The notes: generated by a model not told the origin, from the sequence alone. Shown: positions 34,960 through 47,219, counted from the stretch's first letter. The stretch: 64,000 nucleotides of DNA from Protopterus annectens (GCF_019279795.1 NC_056735.1:1938494455-1938558454), one strand, 5' to 3'. Program-made: numbers and translations.

Positions 34960-36200
34960 CAAGTCCAAGTCACTGTGCATTTTAGATTGGCTCTGGAAAT
35001 TTTACCTGATCTGGTTACATAAAAGCTTTGACTGGGTTTATCAACAGGGACAGTCTCTGAGGAATTCTTCTCAATAGGATCTTCAGGGATAGCATTAGGA
35101 TTATTTGATGAAAATACAGTGTCCTGTAAAATGGGAATAAGTGTAAGGTTGCTCTGAGAAACAGTCTTTGGCACAGGCAATCTGCTGTGTCACTGGTTCA
35201 GAAACTGGAAGTATATGTCTTTTTTTCGTCTAAATTCCATTTTTTTCTGATTGTACAATATAGGATCTTGGTTCCTCACAAACATTTTTGATAATACTTA
35301 CTCTGTCATAACCTTTGGTTGTTTACATCCTTATAATTTCTCCTTATCTTAGTGGTCTAAGAGGTTTGCTAGATTTATCGAAGTTCAACTTTTGTGACTG
35401 TTGTTTCTTCAAAAGTTGAGTATTGATCACTTTGTTGTTCTTTTAACTTGGAATCAATAGTTGGTTACTGATTGGTAAGGTTATTCTTGTCTGTCTAGAC
35501 ACTAATCTCTGAGCAGGTGAACCAAGCAAGTTATCTCAGGGAATGCTTCTGAGATTGAGAAGGTTTAGGAAAACGTCTATGCCATCTTTCTTAGATTTTT
35601 CAAACAAACATTTTGCCCTTTGGACTGCACGCTCATCTAATTCATTGGGCTGTGGGTATTCAGGACTACTAGTGACATGGACAATGTCCCAAACCTCAGA
35701 AAATTTCTTGAACTTCTGATTGGTAAACTGCTTACCATTGTTAGATACAACTTTGTGTGGACTACCATGCACAGAAAAATGTCTCTTCAATTTTGTAATG
35801 ACAGTGCTGGAAGTTAGATGAGGTAGAAGGTCAGTTTCGATCCAATTCAAGTAAGAGTCTACTAACACTAAGTAATGTTGACCGTTATATTTGAAAATAT
35901 CAGTAGCAACTGTCGACCATGGTAGTTCAGGAATCTGGTTTAGCTGAAGTGGTTCTTTTTGTTCATGCTGTTTATTAATTTTGCACATAGAAAATACTAG
36001 AATTTTCTTCACTATATCTTTTGACATACAAGGCCAAAATTCTATGCCTCTTGCCCTTCTTTTGGCTGAATCAGCACATGGGTGTTCACAATGTAAGATC
36101 TTGATATATTCCTGTTGTAACATTGTAGGAATAACTACTTTAGGAACATTCATGATGATTCCATCTTCCATCATGAGCTCATCTTGGTAAGAAAAATATT
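34960..36200 (-). pseudogene. Gypsy integrase remnant
   Basis: The frame 36174-35536 has H-C-E-H-P-C, then S-M-C-K-I-N, an HHCC zinc domain in which the first Cys of the CxxC pair is lost. The core has T-D-I-F (first Asp). The second catalytic Asp position reads S-N-N-G where active integrases have S-D-N-G. The E-R-A-V segment keeps a candidate third residue (Glu). Stops follow near 35530. Downstream, 35180-34959 retains an R-S-G-K-I-type tail. Confidence 0.82.
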
Positions 36201-36275
36201 TCTGGACATCAAGTGTTGTTTGTCACACTGGCCATCCTTGATTGATAATCTGTTTCAGCTTCTATAGAACAGGGT

Positions 36276-36698
36276 CTAAAGATATGTGATGTCTGAGTTG
36301 TTCAAGATGTGATGAAGAACAATTTTGACTTCTATGACTTCTAAGTCTGGTGTCTCATTATCATGCTGTGGTTTGTCTGGGTGCTCTTGATAAAGCATTG
36401 GTAAGGTATAAATATTTGCCTTTTTTGTAAACAATATTGACATTGTACTTTTTGTAATGGGGCTGAATAAATTGGCTTTTTTCAGAATTGTCACTAGAGG
36501 TTGGTGATCAGTCTTTATTTGAATAGGTTTGCTATAAATATAATCACTGAACTTCGAACATGTGAGCACTACTGCCAAAAGCTCTTTTTCAACTTGCTCA
36601 TACTGTATCTCAGTTTGGGTTAAAGGTCGGGATGAATAGGCTACTGGTATGCCTTCTTGAAGACATGCTACACAAAAGACTATACTTTGAAGCATCAC
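36276..36698 (-). pseudogene. Gypsy RNase H remnant
   Basis: The segment Y-S-S-R-P-L-T-x-T-E, then Y-x-Q-V-E-K-E-L-L-A-V-V, then K-T-D-H-Q-P-L is the standard gypsy RNase H signature. The reading frame is open but detached from RT by stops. Confidence 0.85.
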
Positions 36699-37720
36699 AT
36701 GAAAGAGTTACAGGTTTGTGAACATAATGATATCTCATTGTGGGTGGACTAGCATGTTTTTGTTTCAGAACGTCAAATGCTCTTTAGTGTTGCTCTAACC
36801 AGGACCAGTTTACATTTTTGCATGTCTACTCACGTAACAGTGCTGAAAGCTCATTTAATTCTGGAATGAACTTTCCTAACTAGTTGACCATACCAAGAAA
36901 ACGTTGCAAAGATGTAACATTGTCTGGAACAGGCAGCTCAAGAATTACAACTTGCTTAAATGCATCTGTAAGCCAGAACTAGTAAACAAATGACCCGCAT
37001 AATTTACTTCTCTCAGCTTGAATTTACATTTCTGAGGATTCCATTTAAGACTGACTTCATGTGCATAGTCTAAAACTTTCTTAAAGTTTCTGTTATGTTT
37101 GTCTTCACCATTGCCCCTCTACAATAATGTCATCTACTAAAATAGCACATGGATAACCTGAAAATATTTGCTCCATCACACGCTAAAAGACTTCACTGGG
37201 AAAATTTATCGCAAATGGGATTCTTAAAAATCTATATCTACCAAAAGGCATACTGAAAGTAGTTAACAATGAAGATTTGTAATCCAACGAAATTTGCCGA
37301 AATGAACTTTTTGCATCTAAGACTGAAAAAATAGCAACATTTGATATGAGTAGCTACTTCTACTGTGCACATCGAAAGATGAGGACATTTAAATGCTTTG
37401 TTTAAATCTCTTGGATCAATACATATCTGAATATCATCTGAGCTTTTCTTTTGAAATGCAAAATGGAGGATATACATTCAATTGGTTCTTTTACTGGAGT
37501 TATCATACCTAAATTCACCATTTTGTGTAGTGCTATTCTTACTTTGCTCTGCATTGCTACTGAAATCTTTCTTGCTAGTCAGACAACTGGGCTTATTTCA
37601 TGGTTTAACCTCATAGAATATGTGACTGGTAGTTTGCCAAGGTCGTCTTTGAAAATATCAGCATATTCACAAAAATATTCTGTGTATAACTATTGTGGTT
37701 GTTCAGACTTATAGGGTGAA
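36699..37720 (-). pseudogene. Gypsy reverse transcriptase remnant
   Basis: Pieces in three frames: a D-P-R-D-L-N-K-A segment (37410), F-S-V-L-D-A-K (37330), M-P-F-G-R-Y-R-F (37245) and L-V-D-D (about 37125, the YVDD position). The motif order is right for RT. Frameshifts and stops are many. Confidence 0.8.
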
Positions 37721-37899
37721 CTTCTTTATTAAATTATATCAGTCTCATTCTCAAACTATCATTGAGGCCTAACATTGACTACACATGTCTTTTGACTAGG
37801 TGAAACTGAAAGTTATAGCTGTTCCCAGCAGAATGGTATGTGAAAACTACTGCACTATCAGTTTGAATCTCTCCACCACCATAAGCAACTTGCTTTGCT

Positions 37900-38060
37900 T
37901 ACTTTGCTGAATCAAGTTTTTCACCAGCTTTCACCTTGGCAAACATTTGTGCTGATATAATATTGCACTTGGACCCATTATCAACTTTAAGCTCTACGGG
38001 TTTTCCTCAAATCTGAACAGAATAAAATATTTTGCTCTTTTCCAACAACTGATGACACAT
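37900..38060 (-). pseudogene. Gypsy protease remnant
   Basis: E-L-K-V-D-N-G-S-x-C-N-I-I corresponds to the aspartic protease site, with N replacing the usual S/T in D-S/T-G. Confidence 0.6.
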
Positions 38061-38179
38061 TAGACTACCAGTTTCATCAATCAGATACACCATCAACATA
38101 AAAAGTTGGCTCAGGGATTTCTAACTAATTTACTTGCTTCTTTGGATGCTCTTTTTTACTAAACAATTGTGCCACTTTA

Positions 38180-39024
38180 GACTTGCAAAGCCTTTTGAAA
38201 TGATTCCACTTTTTACAGTTATGACATTGCTGACCAAAAACTAAGCACTTTTCTCATTTAGGTTCATGGTTCCCCCCACAATTACGATACTTGACAATAA
38301 GATTACCTGTACCTGCCCCATTCGGTTTATGGTTAAAATTGGGTACTGCCAAATTATTCAGCTTATATCTCTTATTCATCTTAGCTTTGTGTCTCACACT
38401 ATCAACATTCACACTGGTAGACACTGTATGCATGTTTTTCTCATTTGTAAACATATCTGTGTGCTTTTCTGTAAGCCTGTATATTTGACAAATCTCTACG
38501 GCTTTGATCAATGTTAAATCACTATCTCAAAGCAAAATATTTCTCACTGCATCATTAACACCACACATAAGTCTGTCTTTTAGCAACTCATCTCGTAAAT
38601 TACCAAATCTGCATGTTTTTGCTTTATTTCGCAAGTCAGTAATGTCTGCTGCTATAGTTTCACCTGACTTTTGATTTCTAGTGTAAAATATGTGTCTTTC
38701 CATTGTAATATTCATTTGAGGGTTACACATTTCTCTAAATTTATATTTTAAGCACTCAGGGTCTTCACACATTTTAGTCTGTATCACAATATGGCAGTTC
38801 TCCCCCTCCCCTGCATATATGGCAGGTGCATACACAAATGAGTGTTCCCTTTCAATGACTTCTGAGCCTGCTAAATTAAGAAGTGTGAATGCCCTTGTAC
38901 ATGTATCTTTAACAGAAAAAGCAGCCTGCATGAAAATATCATATTCTTGTTCAAACACACTCCAGTTCTCAGCAATATTATTTTCAAACACCAGCAGTTC
39001 AGGTCTGCAAAATCCCTCTGCCAT
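38180..39024 (-). pseudogene. Gypsy Gag remnant with zinc knuckle
   Basis: It starts at an ATG at 39024. A capsid-like helical region contains E-N-W-S-V-F-E-Q-E-Y-D-I-F. One in-frame stop lies near 38525 and the same frame continues to 38254. The C-G-G-x-H-E-P-K and C-H-N-C-K-K-W-N-H-F knuckle sits at 38280-38190. Confidence 0.8.
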
Positions 39025-39526
39025 ATCAACAAAAAATGTTTAAACATAAACATAGACCAGATACTTGTAAGTATGCACAAATGTACAACAATCTCTTTGA
39101 AAAGGCTTCATTTTGAAACTGTAAATGATTCGAACATTCCAGAAGCTTTGGATACTTTGAATAGCTTTAATGAATGTGAAAAAGTAGTATGTTGCAAAAA
39201 AATGCAGTTGTTTTAGCCCTTTCATACATTTCAAATATTTTGGAAGTTATTTTAAGCACTTTCCTTTTTATTTTGAATACTTTTATCAGTATGTCACAAT
39301 TTCAGACATTTCGTTTATCATGGTAATTATTTTGAACATTTTGAATGTTTCGCCAAATACGTGGTGACTGAAAAATCATTTAAACAAATTTAAGTACATT
39401 TGAATGATTGCTGACTTGCTTGTGAGCTCTTACTCTGGTATATTTCTCCATTTCTAACTTCGTGTTTCATGGCTTGTGTGTTGTTTCAACTTCAGATCCT
39501 ATTCTGGCTGCAAGTCATTTTAAATA

Positions 39527-39574
39527 TGGCACTTCTGACACCATGTCGCTTTAGACATGCCAATTCTAGCACCA
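39527..39574 (-). promoter_or_regulatory. Gypsy primer-binding site, duplicated
   Basis: Directly after the 5' LTR (sense), TGGTGCTAGAATTGGCATG appears, then 31 bp further TGGTGTCAGAAGTGCCA. Both fit the TGGTGTCAGAAGTG type of primer site, preceded by ACA. The tandem copies suggest a duplication of this region. Confidence 0.55.
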
Positions 39575-39640
39575 TGTTACTTGTCTCATTCATTTAAAAA
39601 AAGACAATAATGTGGCGTATAGATTCAAAATATTTATTGT
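39575..39640 (-). repeat. Gypsy 5' LTR, truncated
   Basis: Only the last 65 bp or so match the 3' LTR (GAATC-TATACGCC and AATAAATATTTTG parts in the sense direction). Similarity stops near 39640. Confidence 0.65.
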
Positions 39641-41922
39641 ATTATATATTTCTTTCTGAGCATGAAACGTTAGTAATTTTGTATGTAGAGCATTTAAAGC
39701 ATTTTGCTTTTTAGCTCATTTTATGAATATTGTAAATACTTGCTGGTGCTGTTTAGTATGAGTGTTTTGGGGGGTATGTCACTTTATTTTATGAATGGAG
39801 GGAGATTGACAAATGAGAGTGCTTTACGTAGATATGAAATGGTTTTTAAACTGAAGGAAATTATGTTTTATTTATCAGAGGAAGTTTGTCATAGTTACAA
39901 ACAAAGTGCTTATCCTTACATTTGTTCTATATTGAATTTTTCACTGATTTTATACTTAATTAAATTTAATTGTTCATTGTTGCTTGTCCGGATCCACATA
40001 CTTTGTTTTTTCTGGTCTTATGTGGCTCTTTTTGCCTGGTTGTTCCCTGATGTCTTGGCTAAATTAATCCTAGTAGTGTAAATACCATCTTGGGTCTCAC
40101 CCAAAAAGTGGCTACAAACCAAATAGGAGTAGCCTGGTCAACAAAGGATGAATAAAAATAAAAGAAATAAAACATATGTTGAGTATCTGACTACCCATCT
40201 GTGTTGCCTCTGGCATGGCATAGCCTTTCACAAATGGATCCCATTTCTCCTGTATTTGGGTTCTGTATACTTATTTGTTTTACACATCGACATTACTGTT
40301 TTGTTGTGGCACTGCATTTTGGTACTGTGCTTGATGGTTTGCCTTTTGCATGCAGGGTTAGTAGTTCTAGTCTGGCATGTACTTATCTGCTCCTGAATTT
40401 CCTTGCTTGCATTTGCTCATCCATGTCCTTACTTGCCTTATAGTTGCACTGCTGACAGCATAGTGGATGTCTGTATTTAATACCCATTGTGTACTGCAAT
40501 GACAGCACTCCCCATTTAGTATTCTCAGTCACCCACTGACTACATTTCATACTCATTCTAGTGTGACTGTCACATAGTTTGTAACATCACAGCAATAATT
40601 TTTGCAATGGTACAAATGTATTTTTGCATTACCTTGGCTGGTATGCATCTCTACCATATTTTTCAGTTTTCCCTCACCTATGTTGTATAGTCTGTATAGT
40701 GCTGTTTACTTTACCTCTCCATTATGTGTACTTATAACCTGTATCTGTCTTGTTGTGTGATATTTGTTATATGTTTATACTTGCACAACTGGCTTCCTCT
40801 TCTTTCTGTGTCTTTTCCATTCCTGCTATTCTCCAATAAAAAAGGGGCATACCCCCCAAAAAATGGACATATCCTATTGTCTCTCCCTCTGAACATCCTA
40901 TTCCATCATACCCCTTGTGTGTCCCTTTTCTTCACCCTCACCCATATCTGCTTTTCTATCACCCTATTTCCTTAGGTGTGTGCATTACTTCTGTTCCCAC
41001 ACATGTCTTGCACCCATATTGTTAGCTAATGTTGGTGATATGACCACAATTGCTCTTTACCTATTTAATTTTTTTTGTTAGCAATTTTGAGGAGTAGATC
41101 TGATTCTGCAAATTGCGATGGGTACATTTATATATTTCATCTACAAATTACGATATCAGTAACTGCTTCTGGATATTTGTCACTTTTTTGACATAACAAC
41201 TGATGCACATTTGCCTTCCTTTAGTACTTTCCACCTATTAAACAAAAGTCTGTAGAGCTTCTATACCTTCCATAGATGTGAACTTGTATTGCACATATAT
41301 ATCTTACTTTATAAATGAGTTTTCCTGAGGTACGTCTTTGGCATGACTGATTGTGACTGTACTTAGATCACTGATTATGTTTGTTTTACATTGAGATATT
41401 CTCCATAGACTGGCAAAAACTTGCATAGTACTTGTTTAGGAACAATTCTTGCTCAGAACTTGGTGCAATCTGCCAGTTCTGTGAACTTTATGTAATCTGA
41501 CCCAAAGCACTGAAACAGAATTAATAACAAGTGTTTCAGTCACTGTGTTTAATTTCAATGTGGTTATTTTTAGTGTTTCTTTATGAAGACACTTTATTTT
41601 GCAATATAGCTATACATTTTTTGTGAGAATGTTTTATATTTATAGTTGTAAATAGCAATAAAAATTAATATTGCTTATTTATAAAGCTGCTTAACTTTGC
41701 AAGATATGATTTGTTAGTTTTGTTTTGTGTAACCATTAATGGCAGATGGGCATTTCATCAGTTACAATAATTAAACAATTGCTGTGTGATTGACTTTTTT
41801 AAAAATTTTCTTTTAAGTTTTTAAGACAGCATTTTTCAGACATTCCACAAATGTTAGCATAACCTTTTAATACTCAAATTATGAATGGGTATGAAACAGT
41901 TACAATAGAAAATAAAGCTACC
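39641..41922. other. No gene recognised
   Basis: T-rich on the plus strand. A 125-codon frame at 39704-40081 is hydrophobic and composition-driven. CTCACCCAAAAAGTGGCTAC near 40095-40115, followed by an A-rich stretch, looks like a retroposon tail but was not identified. Confidence 0.3.
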
Positions 41923-41993
41923 TGAAATGAATATTGTAAAAGTCCACAACAGTCACAGGAGTATCAAAGGTTCACAATGGCATAAGAAGAAAA

Positions 41994-42334
41994 TCCAAAA
42001 AGTGTAAGAAATATAAAAACACACTGTAACCACCATGACGGGTGAAAATAAAACTTTTATTAAAACAGACAAGCGCTTTTGAGCTACTGCTCTTCTTCAG
42101 ATCTACAATATAATGCTAACACCATCTATTTTAAAAGGACAAACAACCAGTAAGAATCAATGATGTGACCCACACCCCCTTAATAAAGGTTTTAAGGGTA
42201 TACACCTATTCAGACCTGGTTGATGATCCACTTGTAGAGCAGCTATCCATCTTAGTTCATTCAATTCTGTAACGTGTTCAAAGTCCTCACCCCTTCTATT
42301 TTCAAACTGTATTTGTAACACCATGAATGAAAAT
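41994..42334 (-). repeat. PLE2 left terminal repeat (antisense)
   Basis: Reverse complement of 45096-45437 with scattered mismatches. It includes part of the GIY-YIG C-terminus in antisense. Confidence 0.9.
42067..42104 (-). ncRNA. Hammerhead-like fold in PLE2 left repeat
   Basis: Minus-strand order: AGAT, CTGAAGA, A, GAGC-AGTA-GCTC, AAAA (GAAA in the other copy), GCGC, TT, GTCT. The stem I partner GTCT pairs with AGAT with one G-T. The palindromic GCGC step occupies the stem III position. Confidence 0.55.
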
Positions 42335-42349
42335 TCACTTTTAAGTATA

Positions 42350-45273
42350 TTCAGCTGCTGCTACTAGATTTCTTTCAACCTGAAGAAGCTGAATTAACAA
42401 AGAAAGTGGTGATGCTGCAGTATGAGATTGAACATAGCACCAGCACTGATGTTTATTTTGTTATGCTCGACAACTTATTCCACTCTTTGAATGCTTATGA
42501 TGACAAGCTTCAGCGCATTCAGATGCAGAAGCTTTAGATTGACTTCTCGGACTTTGCAAAGGGCAATATTTTTGTCTGGCCAAAGCCTCATTCCTTGGAA
42601 GGAGGAAAGTTAACTAAGGAGAATGGACTCGTACTGACCCCTGTGGTGAATGAGCCTATCGAGAGTAATTGTTGAGCGTCTGACATGCCGAGTGTTATAC
42701 AGGAAGAAAATAGCAGCGTAGGAGAGAACTCTGCCTCAGCTTCACAAGCTATGAAAAAGAAACATAAAAACAAGACAAAGTTAAACAGATGTGGAACATG
42801 TGAAAAAATCAGTCAGGAACACAACAGGACCTTTGGGCTAGAACAGAAATGATAACTTTGGTCGGCTCGGGCTTTCCAGTCATTCCACTTCCAATGAGAT
42901 TAAAATCAACACAGCAAAGAGACAGGTCATCCAGCAGGGGAAGAAAAAGAAGAAAGCTAATGAGCTAAAAGGTACTAATTCCAACATGGTATACAATTTG
43001 TCAAGACATGCTCTGACTGAAAATCAAATGAAAATATTGAAGAATGGCATGACAATTGTTTCTGCACAACCTCCTAAGTTGCATCAGGTTTTGTCTGATT
43101 TACAAATGTATGGTCGGAGTGTCTTGTTAAAGTATTTGGAAGGGACTGCTTGAATACTGATGGACCTGCTGTTTTGAGAAATACTAGTACAGTCATACCT
43201 CCTACACATCCAGTTGTGGAGATATTTTTAAATATGTGAACAACAGAGATCTCTAAAATTATCAATAATAAGAAAATACATGATTATTATAATTTGTCTA
43301 GACTTGAATATCAAGCATTGAATGAACTGAGAATGAACCCTGACTTTACACTTAGACTAGCAGATAAGGGAGGGGGAGTTGTCATGCTAGACACATATCT
43401 TTATTTACAGAGAATGTTGAGTAAGTTATGTGAAGATACTACATATCAGGCCGTAGATTACAAACAGGTTAAGAATTTAATAGGCCATGTGAAAACCTCT
43501 CTATACAAATTGTTTATGTCACAAATAATATCAGAGGATATTTATAAGTTTGAGCTGGTGTAACACCCAGTAATACCCATTTGAAGGGTCTACCCAAACT
43601 TCATAAGGATCCCTGTAACCCACCTTTTAGACCTGTTGTATCTGGTCAAGGGTGGGTTACAGAGTTTTTATCTATATGGGTGGAGAAGAAATTGAACCGA
43701 GCCTTGATACATGCTCCAGCTGTAGTAAAGGATACAGCATGTTTTTAAAATTCACTTTACAGTTTCTATGACTCAGTTGGATATACAGAAAATTATTTAT
43801 TGGTTACTTTAGATGTGAACAGTTTGTTCACCGTGATCCCTAATAAGTATTGTGTGTTATCTGTAAAACAATTTATTTCTACACATGCTGTTTTTGATGA
43901 ATAAACTATTATGCAAATATGTACTTTTCTTGATCTGATTTTAGAGAATAACTTGTTTTTATTTTATGATCAGTGCTATTAGCAATGGTAGGGGTTGCCA
44001 TGGGTACACCCTGCACCAATACCTATGCTAATTTGGTATTGGCACAATGGGAAAATGTTCATATTTTTTCTAACAACCACAAATGGATTAATCAGCTTAA
44101 ATTGTACCGTAGATTTGTGGATGATGTGTTTTTATTATGGCATGGCACAGTGGATGATCTGGATCTGCTTGTTAAGTTCTTGGAAGATAGTACAGATTTT
44201 CTAAAGTTCACTGTCAATTGTTCATTACAAATGGTTGATTTTTTTAGATGTAAGAATATATAAAGATGAATATGGCAAGTTACAGACTAGAGTCTATAGG
44301 AAAGATTGCTGGAGGAATAGCCTCCTGACTTATGATTGCATGAATCCCAGACATGTTTTTAATAATGTCATTAGTGGGCAAAGCCTTAAGGTTTCTAGAT
44401 TATGTATGGATGATAACATATTTGAAAAGGAAATTACTGATATGCAATAATTATTTTTGTCTCGGGGTTATCTGAAGAAGACATTATGTAAGTCAATAAA
44501 TAAGTCAGACATTGAGGAAAACTAGAGGGAGGCCTTGATTGAAATCTAAAGAAATGCATGAGGATGGAGCAAGCAATAATGGTTCTATATCAGTTGAGTT
44601 ACATCACCCTAGGATTGTTTTACATTATAATAGTGACATAAGAAATATCTGTATTATAGTCAGGAGGAACTGGAAAATCCTTCAGACTGATGATAAACTA
44701 AAAGGGGTGATAGGAGAATACCTCAAATTTGCATTTAAGAATAACTTGAACTTGAAATGCCTTTTGTGTAAAGATGTTAATCCACCTGTATTTGTCACAA
44801 AGGAGTGCAAGGAAAAGTACCTATCCATGTAGATGTTGTGAGGGATACCAGTATATTGATACATCCAACATATTTTTACATCCAGTAACTGGTAAGTCAT
44901 ACATCCCCAAGTTATATGCTGAGTGTCACACTAAAATGTTGCCTGTCTAGCTAAGTGTTCATTCTGTACCACATGTTATGTGGGAAAGACCAACAGAATG
45001 CTCAAAGAGCATATTTTACAGCATATGAGTGACATTAGACTACAAATAAGACATAATGTTTTAGCTCAGCATATTAAGTTAAATCCAGGACATGCATTTT
45101 CATTCATAGTGTTAGAAATACAGTTTGAAAATAGAAGGGGTGGGGACATTAAACACCTTGCCAAACTGAATGAACTAAGATGGATAGCTGATCTACAAGT
45201 GGATCATCAACCAGGTCTGAATGGGTGTATGCCCTTAAAATCTTTATTATGGGGGCGTAGTCCACATTATTGA
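42350..45273 (+). pseudogene. PLE2 reverse transcriptase + GIY-YIG, decayed
   Basis: The N-terminal part (42360-43140) has a Lys-rich region and N-L-S-R-H-A-L-T-E-N-Q, the PLE pre-RT segment. L-A-D-K-G-G-G-V-V at 43360 is the conserved block before motif A. L-D-V-N-S-L-F-T at 43812 holds motif A. V-G-V-A-M-G-T-P near 43990 corresponds to motif B. R-F-V-D-D-V at about 44110 holds the catalytic pair. I-F-L-D-V-R-I-Y follows at 44235. C-F-C/S-x-T-C-Y-V-G-K-T-N-R-M-L-K-E-H (44960-45015) is the GIY-YIG core, and the end carries L-N-E-L-R-W-I. Frameshifts and stops at many points mean it is inactive. Confidence 0.85.
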
Positions 45274-45437
45274 TTCCTATTGGTTGTTTGTTCCTTTAAA
45301 ATAGATGCTGTTCGTATTGTATTGTAGATCTGAAGAAGAGCAGTAGCTTGAAAGTGCTTATCTTTTTTAATAAAAGTTTTATTTTCACCTGTCATGGTGG
45401 TTCCAGTGGGTTTTTATATTTTCTACACTTTTTGAAA
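45096..45437 (+). repeat. PLE2 right terminal repeat
   Basis: Sense 3' end of the element and partner of 41994-42334. Ends TTTTATATTTTCTACAC before the right target duplication. Confidence 0.9.
45326..45363 (+). ncRNA. Hammerhead-like fold in PLE2 right repeat
   Basis: AGAT (stem I), CTGAAGA, A, GAGC-AGTA-GCTT (stem II with a terminal G-T), GAAA, GTGC, TT, ATCT (stem I, perfect pairing with AGAT). Confidence 0.58.
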
Positions 45438-45461
45438 TTAATATTGTGGTAATGTTGTGAT

Positions 45462-45689
45462 GACTGCAGTGGTGGTGCTGCGGTAGCATTGTTGCCTCAC
45501 AGTAAGACATCCTGTTCGATTCTCAGCTAAAGCGTCTTCTGTGTGGAGACATGCGTGAACGGGCATACCTTCGTTGAAGGTTGTGCATCAGGGCTGACAA
45601 CTCGGCACGTAAAAATCTACTGCCAATCATCAGAGTTCTGCTGTGGTGACCCCTAACCGGGAAAAGCCAAAAGACACAGCAACAACAAC
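45462..45689 (+). mobile_element. tRNA-derived SINE with 19-bp target duplication
   Basis: ATTGTGGTAATGTTGTGAT (45443-45461) recurs with one mismatch at 45690-45708. The head reads GGTGCTGCGGTAGCATTG, then GTTGCCTCACAG, with B box GTTCGATTCTC. The tail ends in CAACAACAAC. The left duplicate overlaps the right target duplication of PLE2, so this SINE landed exactly at the PLE2 border, after PLE2. Confidence 0.88.
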
Positions 45690-46144
45690 ATTGCGGTAAT
45701 GTTGTGATATCTTGGATTGTATTTTTTAATTAATTTTATAGTATTTTTGCACATATAGAAATTCAACAAATGTATTGATTGCTATATAACATGTAAATAA
45801 CCCAAATGGTGAAGTGTTAAAAATAGCTCTTTATGGGAGTGTGGCTGTGATGGCTGACAGCAGCAAATGGTAAAAGCTGTTTGACTGAATACTTTTCTCT
45901 GACACAAAATATTAGTAAAAAAAAATAAATAAAAACAAAATTTGGAGATACTTGATAGTTAATTTTACCCATTATTAGTCAGACAAAATATTTATAGCTT
46001 TAAGTTATTCTAAAGCTATGATTTCCTGTCAGGATTTCAACTGCTTGATTTAGAGAGAAGAGACTTCAGCATGAGCCATTCAAAAATGTTGCTCAGGATT
46101 CTTCTGTTAAAATAGACATCCAGTCACCAATATCTAGTTTGCAG

Positions 46145-46904
46145 GATGTATTACTTAAAATGGACAAGCTGGATACCAAAATAGAAAGTTTCAAAGAAGA
46201 TTCCAGCAGGAAGATGGAAAATTTAGAAATTCTTATGAAAAGCAATGCACACAAATCAGCAGGATGGAAGAAGCTTTAAATGATCTTGAAGGGAAAATAA
46301 CTGATGGTGAGTCTCAGACTGAATTTCTTTTAAAACAAAATAATTGGCTCATAGATAAAGTTGATGATTTAGAAAATAGACTGAGATTAAATAGTATCAG
46401 AATATATGATATACCTGAAAAATATGAGGAAGACATTAAAATAGGTGAACATGAACTCAGATCTGACAATGATTATTCCAGTATTGTAAAGAGGGTCACT
46501 TGCATATATCCCATGTGCCTCTGATACAAGAGGTTTGGGAGGTCACTCAGTGGAAGTTCTAGCTTTGCTGGAGTTTTTGTTTAGTTTTTACAGATTGGTA
46601 TTTCAGTGACCTTCTCACTTATTGTTTTAGTATTGTAACAGACGAAATCCTGTTTGCCACTGATTAAGGAACTTAAAAAAACAATATTAAAGCAACTGTG
46701 GTCTTTCTTCAAAGATCAATTTGTTTTTATCTGAAGAAACTAGAATATATGATACTCTGTAGGAGGCATGTACTTTTGTTACCAAATGTAATAATCCTTA
46801 ATAACACTGAAGAAATTGATTGGAACACTGTATCCCTCGAGAGGCAGAGTGAGTTGGATTTCTGGAAAAGTGCTTCTAAAATTAAAAATCTTAAAAACAA
46901 GTGA
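46145..46904 (+). pseudogene. L1-like ORF1 remnant (coiled coil)
   Basis: Heptad-like Leu/Lys/Glu segments occur from 46150 to 46390, with one frame change near 46255. They lead into V-D-D-L-E-N-R-L-R-L-N-S-I-R-I-Y-D-I-P-E, the standard junction between coiled coil and RNA-binding domain of L1 ORF1 proteins (normally N-N-I-R-I-x-G-I-P-E). A C-terminal piece runs 46698-46904. Stops and shifts make it non-functional. Confidence 0.78.
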
Positions 46905-47219
46905 CTTTTATTCTCTGATTTCAGGACTTTTATTTTCTTAAAAAATAGTTACCCTTTAAGAAAATAAAATGTGTAGGACTTCAAGCTTAAAAATATATGT
47001 AATTATGTATTTATTTTTAAGTTAAAGCATTTTACATGATTAGGAATATAAGTAGTTAATTTTCCAATATTTAAAGGGAAAAAATAATATATTTCATTTA
47101 AACTAAACTTATAAATGTATTTCTAAATGTTAAACAAATACTTCCTTTAAGAGAATGTCATTAAATTATCAGAAATAGAAATGGCATATTTAAGACTATA
47201 TAAGAATTGTATTTTATTT
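46905..47219. other. AT-rich, no gene
   Basis: Follows the ORF1 remnant and ends at the MITE. Confidence 0.4.

Larger units (their letters stand above)
34587..39640 (-). mobile_element. Ty3/gypsy (Mag-like) LTR retrotransposon, decayed
   Basis: Minus-strand order is truncated 5' LTR, primer-binding site, Gag with zinc knuckle, protease, RT, RNase H, integrase, polypurine tract, 3' LTR. The C-G-G-x-H plus C-H-N-C-K-K-W-N-H-F arrangement and the H-V-T-S-S-P-x-Y-P-Q integrase segment are typical of Mag-type gypsy elements. Each domain is interrupted by stops or frameshifts. It is an endogenous retrotransposon; no envelope gene is present. Confidence 0.88.
41923..45447 (+). mobile_element. PLE2: older Penelope-like element with inverted terminal repeats
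   Basis: TGAAATGAATATTGT at 41923-41937 and TGAAATTAATATTGT at 45433-45447 form a 15-bp target duplication with one mismatch. Inside, the left 340 bp (41994-42334) is the reverse complement of the right end (45096-45437). Between lies a decayed RT/GIY-YIG frame on the plus strand. An inverted 5' copy of the 3' end is a recognised PLE arrangement, distinct from the direct repeats of PLE1. It is more diverged than PLE1. Confidence 0.88.

Noticed and set aside
34587..39640. Endogenous retrovirus
   Set aside because: Gag-Pol order, zinc knuckle and integrase are Mag-type gypsy, and there is no envelope-like ORF.
39704..40081. Hydrophobic 125-codon frame as membrane protein
   Set aside because: T-rich DNA gives Leu/Phe-rich translations by composition; no supporting motif or context.
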